NCBI RefSeq assembly: GCF_901709675.1
Contig: NC_051103.1
Location: 1,597,501 to 1,661,500 of the forward strand
Origin: Syngnathus acus
Taxonomy: Eukaryota; Chordata; Actinopteri; Syngnathiformes; Syngnathidae
Direction: 5' to 3'
DNA length: 64,000 nt
The notes beneath the pieces are model-generated. The model worked only from the letters and a program-made list of their open reading frames with translations, made no database searches and was not told the DNA's origin. A program made the position numbers and the translations under genes. Positions within the stretch are counted from its first letter, which is position 1, and every line of letters begins with the position of its first letter. This document shows, piece by piece, positions 20,150-30,758 of this stretch.

Positions 20150-21470
20150 TTTATTTAATCAGTAAAACATTTGATATGTTTTCTGTTTTTGTTATTTCTT
20201 GAGAGTTTCTAAAAGTTATTTATATTATTTCTAGCATTACATGTTTGATTCAGCTAAAAAAAAAACATTGTATTTAGTCCCAAAAAGCACCAATTATTTT
20301 CTTTTGTTGTGTTTGCTTTATTATGTTTAGTTTTTTACAATATTTAAACATGACTTTGAACACATTCAAGTCTTTGTTTGTTGTCGTTTATCATTTTTAT
20401 GTTTATTATTTATTATTTCTGTTATTTCTTGAGTTTCTAAAAGTTATTTATATTATTTCTAGCATTACACGTTTGATTCAGCTAAAAAAAAACCATTGTA
20501 TTTAGTCCCAAAAAGCACCAATTTTTTTTCTTTTGTTGTGTTTGCTTTATTATGTTCATTTTTTCCAATATTTAAACATGACTTTGAACACATTCAAGTC
20601 TTTGTTTGTGGTCGTTTATCATTTTTATGTTTATTATTTATTATTTTTGTTATTTCTTGAGAGTTTCTAAAAGTTATTTATATTATTTCTAGCATTACAT
20701 GTTTGATTCAGCAAAAAAAACAAACATTGTATTTAGTCCGAAAAAGCACCAATTTTTTCTTTTGTTGTGTTTGCTTTATTATGTTTATTGTTTCCAATAT
20801 TTAAACATAACTTTGAACACATTCAAGTCTTTGTTCGTTGTCGTTAATCATTTTTATGTTTATTATCTATTGAATCAGTAAAATACTTGATCTGTTTTTA
20901 TTTGTATGTCTTCAGCGTTTCTGAAAGTTATTTACATTATTTCTTGCATTACTTCTTTGATTCAATTAAAAAAAAACTGTATTTTGTCCCAAAAAGCACC
21001 ATTTTTTTCTTCTCTTGTGTGTGATTTATTATATTTGTTTCCAATATTTAAACATGAATTTGAACACTTTAGAGTCAAGCCCAATTTATTCATACTTTTT
21101 CAGAGTTTCTGAAAGTTATTTATTATTTCTTGTAGCCCTTCGCTCTGACTTGGACATCCACTTTTTTGATTTTCATATTATGTATTATTTGTGCCCTCTC
21201 TGCATCCATTACAACCTGGTGATCCTGAAAGGGGGATCCTTCCATCTGTGGTCCCTTCTCAAGGTTTCTCATTTTCCCCTGGCAGGGCTTTTTGAGTTTT
21301 TCCTTGCCCTTTTGGGAGCTTAAGATCAGGGGATGCTTTGAGAATAATTGTCAATTTTTGTCTATGTGAAGCCCTTTAAGACTGCTTGTGATTTAGGGCT
21401 ATACAAATAAACTTGACTTGACTTGTATTACTTCTTTGATTCAATTAAAAAAAAAAACTATTTCGTCCCA
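20150..21470 (+). repeat. About 232-bp A/T-rich tandem repeat, 4-5 copies
   Basis: The unit contains AGCATTACATGTTTGATTCA, then poly(A), AGTCCCAAAAAGCACC and ATTTAAACATGACTTTGAAC. Copies begin near 20150, 20385, 20615, 20845 and 21080. Diverged relatives of the same motifs occur at 13000-13440. The last unit is split by a LINE/SINE 3' end. Short ORFs here repeat with the unit and are not genes. Confidence 0.8.
21135..21425 (+). mobile_element. 3'-end fragment of an L2/RTE-type retroelement
   Basis: About 290 bp ends in GGGCTATACAAATAAACTTG with an (ACTTG)n tail, a 3' end common among teleost non-LTR elements and the SINEs they mobilise. It interrupts a 232-bp repeat unit and is flanked by CTTGTA on both sides (21129-21134 and 21422-21427), a likely short target duplication. 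Mirror at about 44749-45045. Confidence 0.65.
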
Positions 21471-21506
21471 AAATCAGTACTTTCCGGGTTAACGTAATAA
21501 TTCGGT

Positions 21507-21615
21507 GAGCGATTGGCTAAGGAAGCGCCCAATTACGTGAGCGGTTGTCTAAGGCAGCGCCCAATTATGTGAGCGGTTGGCTAAGGCAGCGTTATGGTAG
21601 CCAATCAGAGCCGGT
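21507..21615 (+). promoter_or_regulatory. Three 32-bp repeats with inverted CCAAT boxes
   Basis: The unit GAGCGATTGGCTAAGGAAGC, then GCCCAATTACGT, recurs at 21507, 21539 and 21571. It gives ATTGG/CCAAT motifs on both strands and is followed by AGCCAATCAGAG at 21600. It lies 550 bp upstream of the gene C leader exon. NF-Y-type promoter function is inference. Confidence 0.35.
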
Positions 21616-22159
21616 GCTCTGTAAACTATTGCGTTTCTGTGTTACTGTGGCAATTATTACTCGCCACTTTAAACTTTGTGAAAATCATTTAAGTATTCCG
21701 ATATCCTCACATCTCATTTACTAGACATTTGCGTGTACATACCTTTTCTAAATTTTAGAAAAGTCGCCTACACGCAGATTTGCGCTGCTAGATAACTTTC
21801 AGCACCTTACAAAATACACAAATCAGACATTTATTCGTTTAGGAATACTAATTCATTATGTTCATATGCCCATGTATTTCACCACTTAGTAATTGCCAAT
21901 TTATATTTGGTGAACGACATCTGGCCGCAGAGAATGCCGTCTAAACCGCGATCGGAATTGTATGCTCGAACATGTTTTGACCATGACTGACAGCTCTCAA
22001 TCGTAAAATCACATTTCACATGATGTGTTTAGCAGTTAGTATTTATCTTTCTTCCGTGTGTAATTAATATCATATTAATGTTGCATGGGGGCGGAGTTGG
22101 GGGTTGTGCTACGTTCATAGAAATCTGAATTCACAAGGACTGTGATCGTAGTATATCAT

Positions 22160-22375
22160 TAACATCATCTTAAAATGCTGAAACATGTTCACTCAATCGT
22201 TTAGTCACATTTCAGACGAATTTACAGGGATATGTGTGTCTGACACTTTTTATCGATTGCATATACAAATGTTGCATATCTGTTTACCCTGCACTGTAAA
22301 TGAAATGTCCCACTACCCGCAAAGATCTTGGGGCGCACTCAAGTTCCCACCAGACCTTCCAGGACATCGAAAGAG
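22160..22375 (+). promoter_or_regulatory. Putative leader exon of gene C
   Basis: This corresponds to the gene A leader region (shared ATGTTCACTCAATCGT and TCACATTTCAGACGAATTTA) and ends in the donor CATCGAAAGAG/GTAAGT at 22375/22376. The ATG frame at 22185-22379 crosses this donor and has no recognisable domain. Confidence 0.4.
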
Positions 22376-22399
22376 GTAAGTCAGCTTAAAAGCTCTTTT

Positions 22400-23820
22400 A
22401 CCCCAATCCGAAATTAGATTTTTCCAAAACATTTATAAACACTTTGTAGTCTATTGTTGTACTGTAGACCATTGTGTTACTGTGTAAATTAGTATTTACT
22501 ACTTTAAACTGGGTGAAAATTAAGTAACATCATCACTTTTCCGCATGTACAGACTTCAAATCTTCCTAAAAGGCCTGTACACGCGAATTTGAGTAAGACG
22601 TCTTCAGGTCCGTTTTTTTACAATGTTTAATAACAATTGTACCGATTTGGTTGAAGAAGAGCTGGAATTCAAGCACGATGGAAAAAATTGAGAAAATAAA
22701 CCTCGCGCATGATGGCAAGTGTAAAACTATTAAATGAGGCCTATGACCTTAAAATCGTATATTATACGAGTCCTATGACCTAAAAAATGCATGGGTATTA
22801 GTAAGCATCTCCCGAACAATATGTTTCTTCATATGGTTTAGTTTTTAAGACAGACAGACAGACAGACAATCTTGGTGCATTTTGTGTGTCTTCACTAAAT
22901 ATCATTCAGTTGTACTCTAAAATGAAATGAGCAAATAATCCGAGTCATATTGTATAAACGTATTTGTACAATTATAAATGGGCAATATTGTTTTATCTGT
23001 GTAACATTGTGAAGCCGCCTCAACAAGGCTGGACACCTCTTTTGATCCGTACCGCACGGGGGAAAAAAGCCTGGGAACTAGTGCGCGGCCAGAAAAAAAA
23101 AAACGTGGTGCTGTCAATCAAGCGACATGCGCGGCTAGATCAGAGTCAACTCTCTAGATCAGAGTCAACTCTCAGCACCGTTTCTGGCAGTAGTATGCAG
23201 ATGTTCATTTCCCAAATAGAAAATAATCTGTCTAATTAATTTCTTAAAATGAGGCTTTTAATGATGATTATTAATGCTATTGTACTGATGATTTCCAGTG
23301 AAATTGAATGCGATCAGATGTAAAATAAGCAATGTCTCCTTGCACATTTTAAGTGAGAAAATGAAGGCAGTCATGGTAAATTGGCTTAAAATTTATGTTG
23401 GATTTATCTGTTTTGTACGCAAATGTTATTTTGTAAGGAATTATAGTTTTAAATTGTAAGATTCACAGGTTCTGTAATGTGTTTTCCAATCCGCTGTATT
23501 TTTTGTCGTAAAAGCATCTTTTTTTAGAGTGCACATATAAACGTATAATCACACATTTTAAGGTGCTACTTTATTAGAATCTTTGCTTACCGGGGGAACA
23601 AATGCACAGGTGCCAACATATGCGCTTCCAAAATTATGTAGGGAATGAAATTGTAGATCAAAAGAGTCAACTCTTAACATCTTCCAAAATACAAAAAACT
23701 GAAAGTAGTTCATTGGAAATAAATAAATACATAAATAAATAAATAAATACATAATAAATAAACAGATAGATAGATAAAAACAACAAAAAACAATTTAACA
23801 ATAGCCATTTGGGGAAGGGT
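22400..23820. other. Leader intron of gene C, no gene recognised
   Basis: Contains a (GACA)n run at 22850-22867, a direct 20-bp repeat (CTAGATCAGAGTCAACTCT) at about 23134-23172, and, at 23520-23650, a diverged copy of the gene A upstream module (GCACAGG, GCCA and GCGCTTCCAAA). An (AAAT)n microsatellite at 23715-23780 sits where the body of gene A would be expected. Confidence 0.4.
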
Positions 23821-23972
23821 ATACACATTTACCATAGTCCTTCCAAAGGGGTAGGGCTGCTATTTTATAAAATCAATTTCTGTCATCATGTAGACTAATT
23901 AAACCATATATAAGTGCTGTAGTAATTATGTCTCTGCTGATAAGTTATTCTTTTTATTAATTTTTTTTCAGA

Positions 23973-25345
23973 ATGGAAAACCTATGGACCCTACACCAGT
24001 TGCCGGCGGCGCTCACGGCCAAAGTAGTGGCCTTAAAACAGATAAAGTACTCTCAATGGGTCTTAAAAGGGGATGGGACGGTGGAGGCTGGGGCCTCCCA
24101 CTGCAACACAGTGGTGGCCCTCTGTGACGGCCACAGTCTTTGTAAATTTATTTTGTTTCCAAATTTAGCCTCCGACGTCTCTGTCGGAGGTACATTTCGT
24201 TTTATAAATTTTGGCCGGGGAAGAGAGGAAAGGGGTCCTCCTCTCCCGGTACAACACCTCCATCTATGTGGCTGGGAGGATGGAGGTGCCGGCCCATTTG
24301 GAGGAGAAGGGGACAACTCTCTTGTACCCTTCAAGTATCACCAAAGCACTGAAGGACATTTGCCATGAGGAGGGTGTCCTCTTTACAACAGATGGCATTG
24401 TCTCTGCTGTAAGATCAATCTCTCTTTTTGTTCCCTCTCCTTCATGAAGTATTGATGTTTAATCTGTCTTTTTTTTTTTAGATCCGGCCGATCAGGATGG
24501 TGTTTACACGTGGGATGCCGGTCCCATTGGGCATTTTTTTTTATAAAAAAAGTAAACAGATTGTCTCTCTCTCATTCACACTACGTGTGTGTNNNNNNNN
24601 NNNNNNNNNNNNNNNNNNNNNNNNNNNNNNNNNNNNNNNNNNNNNNNNNNNNNNNNNNNNNNNNNNNNNNNNNNNNNNNNNNNNNNNNNNNNNNNNNNNN
24701 NNNNNNNNNNNNNNNNNNNNNNNNNNNNNNNNNNNNNNNNNNNNNNNNNNNNNNNNNNNNNNNNNNNNNNNNNNNNNNNNNNNNNNNNNNNNATCAGGAT
24801 GGTGTTTACACGTGGGATGCCGGTCCCATTGGGCATTTTTTTTATAAAAAAAGTAAACAGATTGTTCTCTCTCATTCACACTACGTGTGTGTGCGTGTGT
24901 GTGTGTGTCTAAATATAGATATATGTCACACTCATTTCACCTGAGTAACGTCCCTTAAGGCATCATGTTGCCTTAGTAATTGAAGCCTAGATCTACATTT
25001 CAACAGCTAATACTAATTTGACATTTTTATTATAGGATCAAAGAGAAATTAGGGTCCTCACATGGCGGGAAACCAACTTTTTCCATGTCAGACTTGGACA
25101 GCGGCTGTCCATGACACACATGAAAACATCGTGTTCTGGTGGCATGGAGCTCCACTCCACAGAAAATACTGTGATCAAGGTACCTAAAGCAAGCAGTTTT
25201 TTTTCATGTATAAACAAAAGTGTTCTTAATTGAATCAACACTGTTATTTACTTGGGATGCACTGCTATCAGTGGCTCACCATCATTAAGGTTGAAGTCAG
25301 ATTCATGCTTTAGGAGTTTTCTCAAAATCTGCCTGCCTGCCTGCC

Positions 25346-25443
<98 letters not shown>

Positions 25444-25710
25444 ACCAACCTACTTACCTACCTACCCAAATCCATCCATCCATCCATCCATCATGTTTTG
25501 TCGTGGTGTTTTAAACATTATAAATTGTCATGAAATTTCTTTGCGCAGGAACTGGAACAAGAGGCGTTTCGCGTTGTGGCCTTTAAAATTAAAGGCGAAG
25601 ACGTGGAGCTTTTGGACGCCACCAATGCCACCAAAATGGTTCCATTGATTAAGTGGAACGAAAGATTCCCCGATGGCCCTAATTTTCCCACAGAGGGGTT
25701 TTTGTGGTAA
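23973..25710 (+). CDS. Gene C: RPA-like OB-fold paralogue, left arm (gap and frameshift)
   Basis: This is a gene B paralogue with exons 23973-24408, 24482 onward (exon 2, disrupted by the N gap), 25036-25179 and 25549-25710. Motifs are [75 protein letters not shown] and EGFLW. Exon 1 is 436 bp and not divisible by three. An extra base around 24216-24230 (GGAAGAGAGGAAAGGGG region) shifts the frame, and the right arm has the same change, so gene C may be a pseudogene. Exon 2 occurs twice, once on each side of the 200-N gap. Confidence 0.6.
24593..24792. other. Assembly gap of exactly 200 N
   Basis: The sequence before the gap (24490-24592) and after it (24793-24893) is the same roughly 100 bp, differing by one T and two bases in a CT run. 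The right arm carries this stretch once and without a gap (about 41575-41683). The gap therefore represents no missing sequence, only two unmerged overlapping contig ends. Confidence 0.95.
25320..25490. repeat. Compound (TGCC)n (TGTC)n (TATC)n (CATC)n microsatellite
   Basis: About 170 bp in intron 3 of gene C. It produces a spurious 93-codon frame of CLSVCLS and YLSIYLS type. Mirror at 40986-41156. Confidence 0.95.
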
Positions 25711-25778
25711 TTTTTTTTTTTGTTCTGTTGTTTGTATTTCTTGTTACTTGTTTGCTGTTCTGTTTTAAAATTTCTATT

Positions 25779-25784
25779 ATTAAA
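25779..25784 (+). terminator. Putative poly(A) signal ATTAAA of gene C
   Basis: Same position relative to the stop codon as in gene B (about 70 bp downstream). Confidence 0.45.
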
Positions 25785-25929
25785 GTTTCAAGTTGAATGC
25801 ACAAAATAGTCATTGTTTATTTTATTCATTTTTATTCAATTGAATTAATGTAATCTAAATTATGATAATATATTTCACCACTTAGTTATATTTAGTTGTC
25901 CGTGTATAAATTGTGTGTTGCATCATTAT

Positions 25930-26296
25930 CCATCCATCCATTTTCTGAACCGCTTAGTCCCCACGGGGGTCGCGGGAGTGCTGGAGCCTATCCCAGCCAT
26001 CATCGGGTAGTAGGCGGGGGACACCTAGGACCGGTTGCCAGCCAATCACAGGGCACACAGAGACAAACAACCATTTGCACTCGCACTCACACCCAGGGAC
26101 AATTTGGATACTTCAATTGGCCTACCAAGCATGTTTTTGGGATGTGGGAGGAAACTGGAGTGCCCGGAGAAAACCCACACAGGCCCGGGGCGAACATGCA
26201 AACTCCACACGGGGAGGGCCGGAGGTGTAATCGAACCCGCACCCTCCTAACTGTGAGGCGGACGTGCTACCCAGTGCGCTACCGAGCCGCCTTGTA
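25930..26296 (-). mobile_element. tRNA-derived SINE with 10-bp target duplication
   Basis: About 367 bp. On the minus strand it begins with a tRNA-like head (GGCTCGGTAGCGCACTGGG as A box region and GGGTTCGATTACACC as B box) and ends in a (GGAT)n tail. The body (AAAACATGC, GGGAGGAAACTGGAGTGCCC and similar) is a repeat type abundant in percomorph fish. GCATCATTAT flanks it at 25920-25929 and 26297-26306. The equivalent site after gene B is empty. Confidence 0.85.
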
Positions 26297-26783
26297 GCAT
26301 CATTATATTAAATGTATTAGTTGTATCAATTCAATAGATACTTTAATTTTTTTTCTCTCCATATTTTTCCAACTGTTTTTTTTAAATTATGATAAATTAT
26401 GATTGACAATTCCTACATCAAAATTCTACTTATTTGGACATATTTAGTTTTCCTTTCATAGGTTGGCTTGATAACCACATAAGCTACAACAAAACCAGAA
26501 AAAAAGTAAGTAGATCTTTACTAAACTTTGCTAAATGTGCAATATGTTGGGTGATAAGCAGTACATTCCCTATCTGTTGATTCTGTCACTGAGCACCTGG
26601 TGGATGTTGAAAATCATTACCAGCAAAGTCATCCGCGTATTTAGGTGACCCAGTTTATTATATTTCTATTGCAAATACGATCCCTATCTTGATTTAGCCG
26701 CTCAACACTGACACCTAGTGGCTGTATAAAATCATTACCAGCAAAGTCTTCCGTGGATTTAGGTCACCCGTTTTATTAAATTA

Positions 26784-27299
26784 CCATATTTATTCTAATT
26801 ATCGCCCATTATTGTCCGATCGCCAAGGGGCACTGAAATGGGCGATATAATATGTATATTTTCCTTATGTAGTATCTCACTGGTGTTCTTAACACTAGGA
26901 CAGCGGCCAGCTGGGTGCGTCAATTGACGCTCCATCGATGCGACACGTTACCGTCGCACATCACGTGTTGCTTACGTCATATTAATGCGATCGTCTTGGT
27001 CGAGCGCACACCCCGATAACGTAATTGTGTGAGGATATTGTAGTGGAGTGACGAGTGTAATTGTATCATAGTTTATGGAGAAAAACAATTTAAAAGGGAC
27101 ATTCGACGTGCTGTCAAATCTGTCATATTTAAACTTGCGCAATGACGTCGACATGCGGTCGCGGAGGAAAACGTAAGTTTTGGGGGGAATTTCTAGCAGC
27201 ATGGGCGATAATTAGAGGTATCAATGTTTTTTATTTATGTCATCGCTAACACACACTGGGCGATTATTAGAATATGGGCGATAATTAGAATAAATACGG
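26784..27299. mobile_element. Second copy of the TA-flanked MITE
   Basis: Same 25-bp ends and interior as 19376-19984, but shorter (516 bp) because of internal deletions near the left end. TA flanks at 26782-26783 and 27300-27301. It is in the same relative position behind gene C as the first copy is behind gene B, so it was copied with the gene segment rather than inserted independently. Confidence 0.75.
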
Positions 27300-27429
27300 T
27301 ATTGCAAATACATTCCCAATCTGTTGATTGTGTCGCTCAGCACTGACACCTCGTGGATGTTGAAAATCATTACCAGCAACGTCATCCGCCAATTGAGGTG
27401 ACCCAGTTTATTTTGTTTAGAGCAAATAC

Positions 27430-28200
27430 AGTCACAAATATATTGTTTTAATGTGTAGTTAATGGTATTAATGTATAGTACATGATTTTAATCTATAGTA
27501 TATGGTATTTTACCTTTGTCTTATTTTAGGATATTTGTAACTTCTGCTGTCTTTATTTTATTATTCTGGAATACTATGCTTTATTTTGAAAATGTTGCCC
27601 AGATGTCGCATGTATTCCCATTCTAGATTGAAATGTTCAACCGGAGGTCACGCGCAACAACTGGTAGCTCTACACTGGTAGCTTTGTTTAAAATGCCCTT
27701 TATGGTACAATTTACGGTAGCGTTCTTTGGCCCGCTGTCCAAAGAACATATGTGGCACTTGCCTCCCCAGAACTTTTGGTTTATAGGAAGGTTTTTTTCT
27801 ATTTAGAGGAAGAAACCCATGCGCCCAAGTGCAATATGTATTTTTGCCAGTAGAGGACGCTGAAAATAAATATGTTGCACAGCTGTCTTCATCATTTCTG
27901 TCTGTAACAATTGCACACACAGCCTTACATTTGTAACAACTTTTAAGAGATGTGCATATTTTTTCATTGGACATGCAATGTAATTCTGTCAACTTTTAAA
28001 TAAACTATGTTATTTTACTTTTAATGTGGATAGAGGATTTATTTTTGGTGTTTTCGATTTTACTGCAGATTATCCAGACATCCCCAACGTCAAAGCAGCA
28101 GTATCTTTGTCCTCAGCATCCTTATTTTCCACTGGGCTTTGTGGACAGGAATGTCTTTTTCGACATTTTCCAACTTTAAACTGTTCATCTTATGCCTAAT
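27430..28200. other. Region without recognised gene; one 114-codon minus-strand ORF
   Basis: The minus-strand frame 27648-27992 (114 codons, Cys-rich, beginning MTELHCMSNEK) is the longest here and is identical in the right arm (38484-38828, plus strand). No domain is recognised. The plus strand has TTTAAATAAAC near 28000 that could serve as a poly(A) signal. I see no conserved neighbours and regard coding as unproven. Confidence 0.25.
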
Positions 28201-29040
28201 AACTGTCGCTCAGCACTGACACCTGGTGGATGTTATGTTGTCATGCACATGTTATGCCTAATAAGAACAGATTCAGATTTGATTCTTACTAGTTATCTTG
28301 CTGACTGTTTCTTGTTGACTAATATTTCTTGCGTATGTACTGTTTTTACTCGCTTACTGGTTTTCTTGCTTACTGCTTTTTCTAAAATGTACATATTCAC
28401 CTGCAGTTTCCAATTTTCTTTAACCAATTTGTATTGTCCCAACATCAACAGGTTCAGCTCAATCCCACTTCATGTATACATCATTCAGTGTCATTTGACA
28501 GCGTTTTTCCTTTCTAATTTCTTCATTTTGCCACCCATTCAACCCGTTTCAACATTTAGCTCATGCATCTTATGCCTAACTATTCCACAACTTCTCACTT
28601 ACCAATAATTCGAAATTTATACAATTCCGTTTTTCTACTCTAATTTCTACGTTTTTCAACCGATTCTACCTATTCCAACTTTCAACTGTTCATCTTTTGC
28701 CTACCTATTCCACAACTTCCCACTTACCAAAAATTCCAAATTTGAAATTCAACCAAATTCTCCAAAATTTCGTTTTTCTACTCTAATTTCTACATTTTTC
28801 AACCGATTCAACCCATTCCAACTTTCAGTTCATCGTTTGCCTACCTATTCCACAACTTCGCACTTACCAAATATTCCAAACTTTCCATTTTGAAATTCAC
28901 CACAATTTCTCCAAATTTTCTTCATTTTTCAAGTAATTCTACTCGTTTCAACGTCATTCGGCAGCATTCCCCGAAGAAGTTATTCATGGGTTTCGCCTTC
29001 ACACGCAATTTCTCCAGAAATTGCATTCTCTAGTTGTGTG
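28200..29040 (+). repeat. Degenerate satellite related to the 134-bp repeats
   Basis: Phrases such as CAACCGATTCAACCCATTCC, TTTCAACTGTTCATC and CTATTCCACAACTTCCCACTT recur at irregular spacing. The block ends with the hairpin GCAATTTCT-CC-AGAAATTGC and CTAG at about 29007-29036. The ORF of 138 codons at 28192 is a by-product of this repeat. Confidence 0.6.
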
Positions 29041-29125
29041 AAGGCGATGGCCTTCACACATATGTTATTAGTGTGAAGGTGAAGACCTTCACACTATTGT
29101 TATTCCTGTCCTTTATTATTATTCT
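29040..29125 (+). repeat. Hairpin block of the GTGTGAAGGC / GCCTTCACAC family
   Basis: Two adjacent imperfect hairpins (arms GTGTGAAGGC and GCCTTCACAC with GATG loop; GTGTGAAGG and CCTTCACAC with TGAAGA-type loop) follow a CTAG end. Mirror at about 37351-37440. Confidence 0.7.
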
Positions 29126-29429
29126 ACATCTTCCGCTCACTTTCTTGTCCATTAACTACTTCCACATACTTCAACCGATTCACTCCGTTCCACTTTTCAC
29201 TTATTCCAAATATTCATGACATGGGTGCTTACATTTTTTTCCTTCCAAATATTTTCCGTTTTCACAAAATTCACAAATTTCCGGCAATTTTTTCCCCATT
29301 CATTCCTAATGGCAGATTCAACATTTCACATTTACGTTGTTCCAGTTTGAAATTCACATAATTCAACACATTCAAATCACATTGGGGACATTCCCAAACT
29401 TGCAAAATTCAAAATTTTCACGTTTCATC

Positions 29430-30600
29430 TTTTATTTTGAAATTCACACCCAATTCACCAATATTTCCTTTTTCCCTTCTCATTTCTACATTTTTCAACC
29501 CATTCAACCCATTCCAACTTTCAACTGTTCATTATTTTTCTACCTATTCCACAACTTACCAAAAACTTCACATCTTTTATTTTGAAATTCACACCCAATT
29601 CCTTTTTCCCTTCTCATTTCTACATTTTTCAACCGATTCAACCCATTCCAACTTTCAACTGTTCATCATTTTTCTACCTATTCCACAACTTCCCAAAAAC
29701 TTCACATCTTTTATTTTGAAATTCACACCCAATTCCTTTTTCCCTTCTCATTTCTACATTTTTCAACCAATTCAACCCATTCCAACTTTCAACTGTTCAT
29801 TATCTTTCTACCTATTCCACAACTTACCAAAAACTTCACATCTTTTATTTTGAAATTCACACCCAATTCCTTTTTCCCTTCTCATTTCTACATTTTTCAA
29901 CCGATTCAACCCATTCCAACTTTCAACTGTTCATCATTTTTCTACCTATTCCACAACTTCCCAAAAACTTCACATCTTTTATTTTGAAATTCACACCCAA
30001 TTCCTTTTTCCCTTCTCATTTCTACATTTTTCAACCAATTCAACCCATTCCAACTTTCAACTGTTCATTATCTTTCTACCTATTCCACAACTTACCAAAA
30101 ACTTCACATCTTTTATTTTGAAATTCACACCCAATTCCTTTTTCCCTTCTCATTTCTACATTTTTCAACCGATTCAACCCATTCCAACTTTCAACTGTTC
30201 ATCATTTTTGTACCTATTCCACAACTTCCCAAAACTTCACATCTTTTATTTTGAAATTCACACCCAATTCCTTTTTCCCTTCTCATTTCTACATTTTTCA
30301 ACCGATTCAACCCATTCCAACTTTCAACTGTTCATTATCTTTCTACCTATTCAACAACTTACCAAAAACTTCACATCTTTTATTTTGAAATTCACACCCA
30401 ATTCCTTTTTCCCTTCTCATTTCTACATTTTTCAACCGATTCAACCCATTCCAACTTTCAACTGTTCATCATTTTTCTACCTATTCCACAACTTCCCACT
30501 TACCAAAAACTTCACATCTTTTATTTTGAAATTCACACCCAATTCCTTTTTCCCTTCTCATTTCTACATTTTTCAACCGATTCAACTTGTTTCAACATCA
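29430..30600 (+). repeat. 134-bp tandem repeat, about 9 copies in left arm
   Basis: The unit contains ACACCCAATTCCTTTTTCCC, TTCAACCGATTCAACCCATT, TTTCAACTGTTCATCATTTT and CTATTCCACAACTT. Copies are about 134 bp apart from 29450 to 30540. The right arm has two copies fewer (268 bp). 134 is not a multiple of three, and the long open frames across it (138 and 176 codons) have no stops only because of the C/T-rich composition. Confidence 0.9.
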
Positions 30601-30604
30601 TTCT

Positions 30605-30758
30605 TCTTCACCTTCACACGCAATTTCTTCAGGAATTGCAAATTCTAGTCTACTTTATTGTGTGAAGGCGAAGGCCTTCACACATTGTTATTCTACTTTA
30701 TTGTGTGAAGGCGAAGGCCTTCACACATTGGTATTCTACTTTATTGTGTGAAGGCGAA
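30605..30758 (+). repeat. Terminal hairpin plus CTAG and 43-bp hairpin repeats at arm end
   Basis: GCAATTTCT-TC-AGGAATTGC is followed by CTAG near 30649. Then come two full units of TCTACTTTATT plus hairpin (arms GTGTGAAGGC and GCCTTCACAC, loop GAAG). A third unit breaks off after GTGTGAAGGCGAA at 30758, where the left arm ends. Confidence 0.8.

Larger units (their letters stand above)
2190..30758 (+). repeat. Left arm of giant palindrome
   Basis: Every landmark here has a reverse-complement partner in the right arm. The sum of paired coordinates is constant over long stretches: 66190 for 2.2-10.5 kb, 66187 for 12-16 kb, 66179 for 19-20.3 kb, 66173 near 24.4 kb, 66476 for 25-29.8 kb and 66744 for 30.1-30.7 kb. 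The jump of 303 is the N gap plus duplicated contig ends. The jump of 268 is two extra 134-bp units. The outer limit is unknown because the partner of everything left of 2190 lies outside the window. Identity is very high, with only scattered single-base changes noticed. Confidence 0.95.

Noticed and set aside
22185-22379. 64-codon ORF starting in the gene C leader
   Set aside because: It crosses a strong splice donor and has no counterpart frame in the homologous gene A leader.
24497-24944. Frames spanning the N gap
   Set aside because: They consist mainly of undetermined residues, and the gap itself is an artefact.
25252-25533. 93-codon frame rich in CLSV and YLSI
   Set aside because: It translates a compound tetranucleotide microsatellite inside an intron of gene C.
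28192-28608. 138-codon ORF with hydrophobic stretches that looks like a membrane protein
   Set aside because: T-rich degenerate satellite. The hydrophobic composition follows from TTT and CTT codons, and phrases recur in the neighbouring repeats.
29337-30648. Open frames of 82-176 codons (FYFEIHTQF type)
   Set aside because: They repeat with the 134-bp unit and exist because the C/T-rich strand lacks stops. The period is not a multiple of three.
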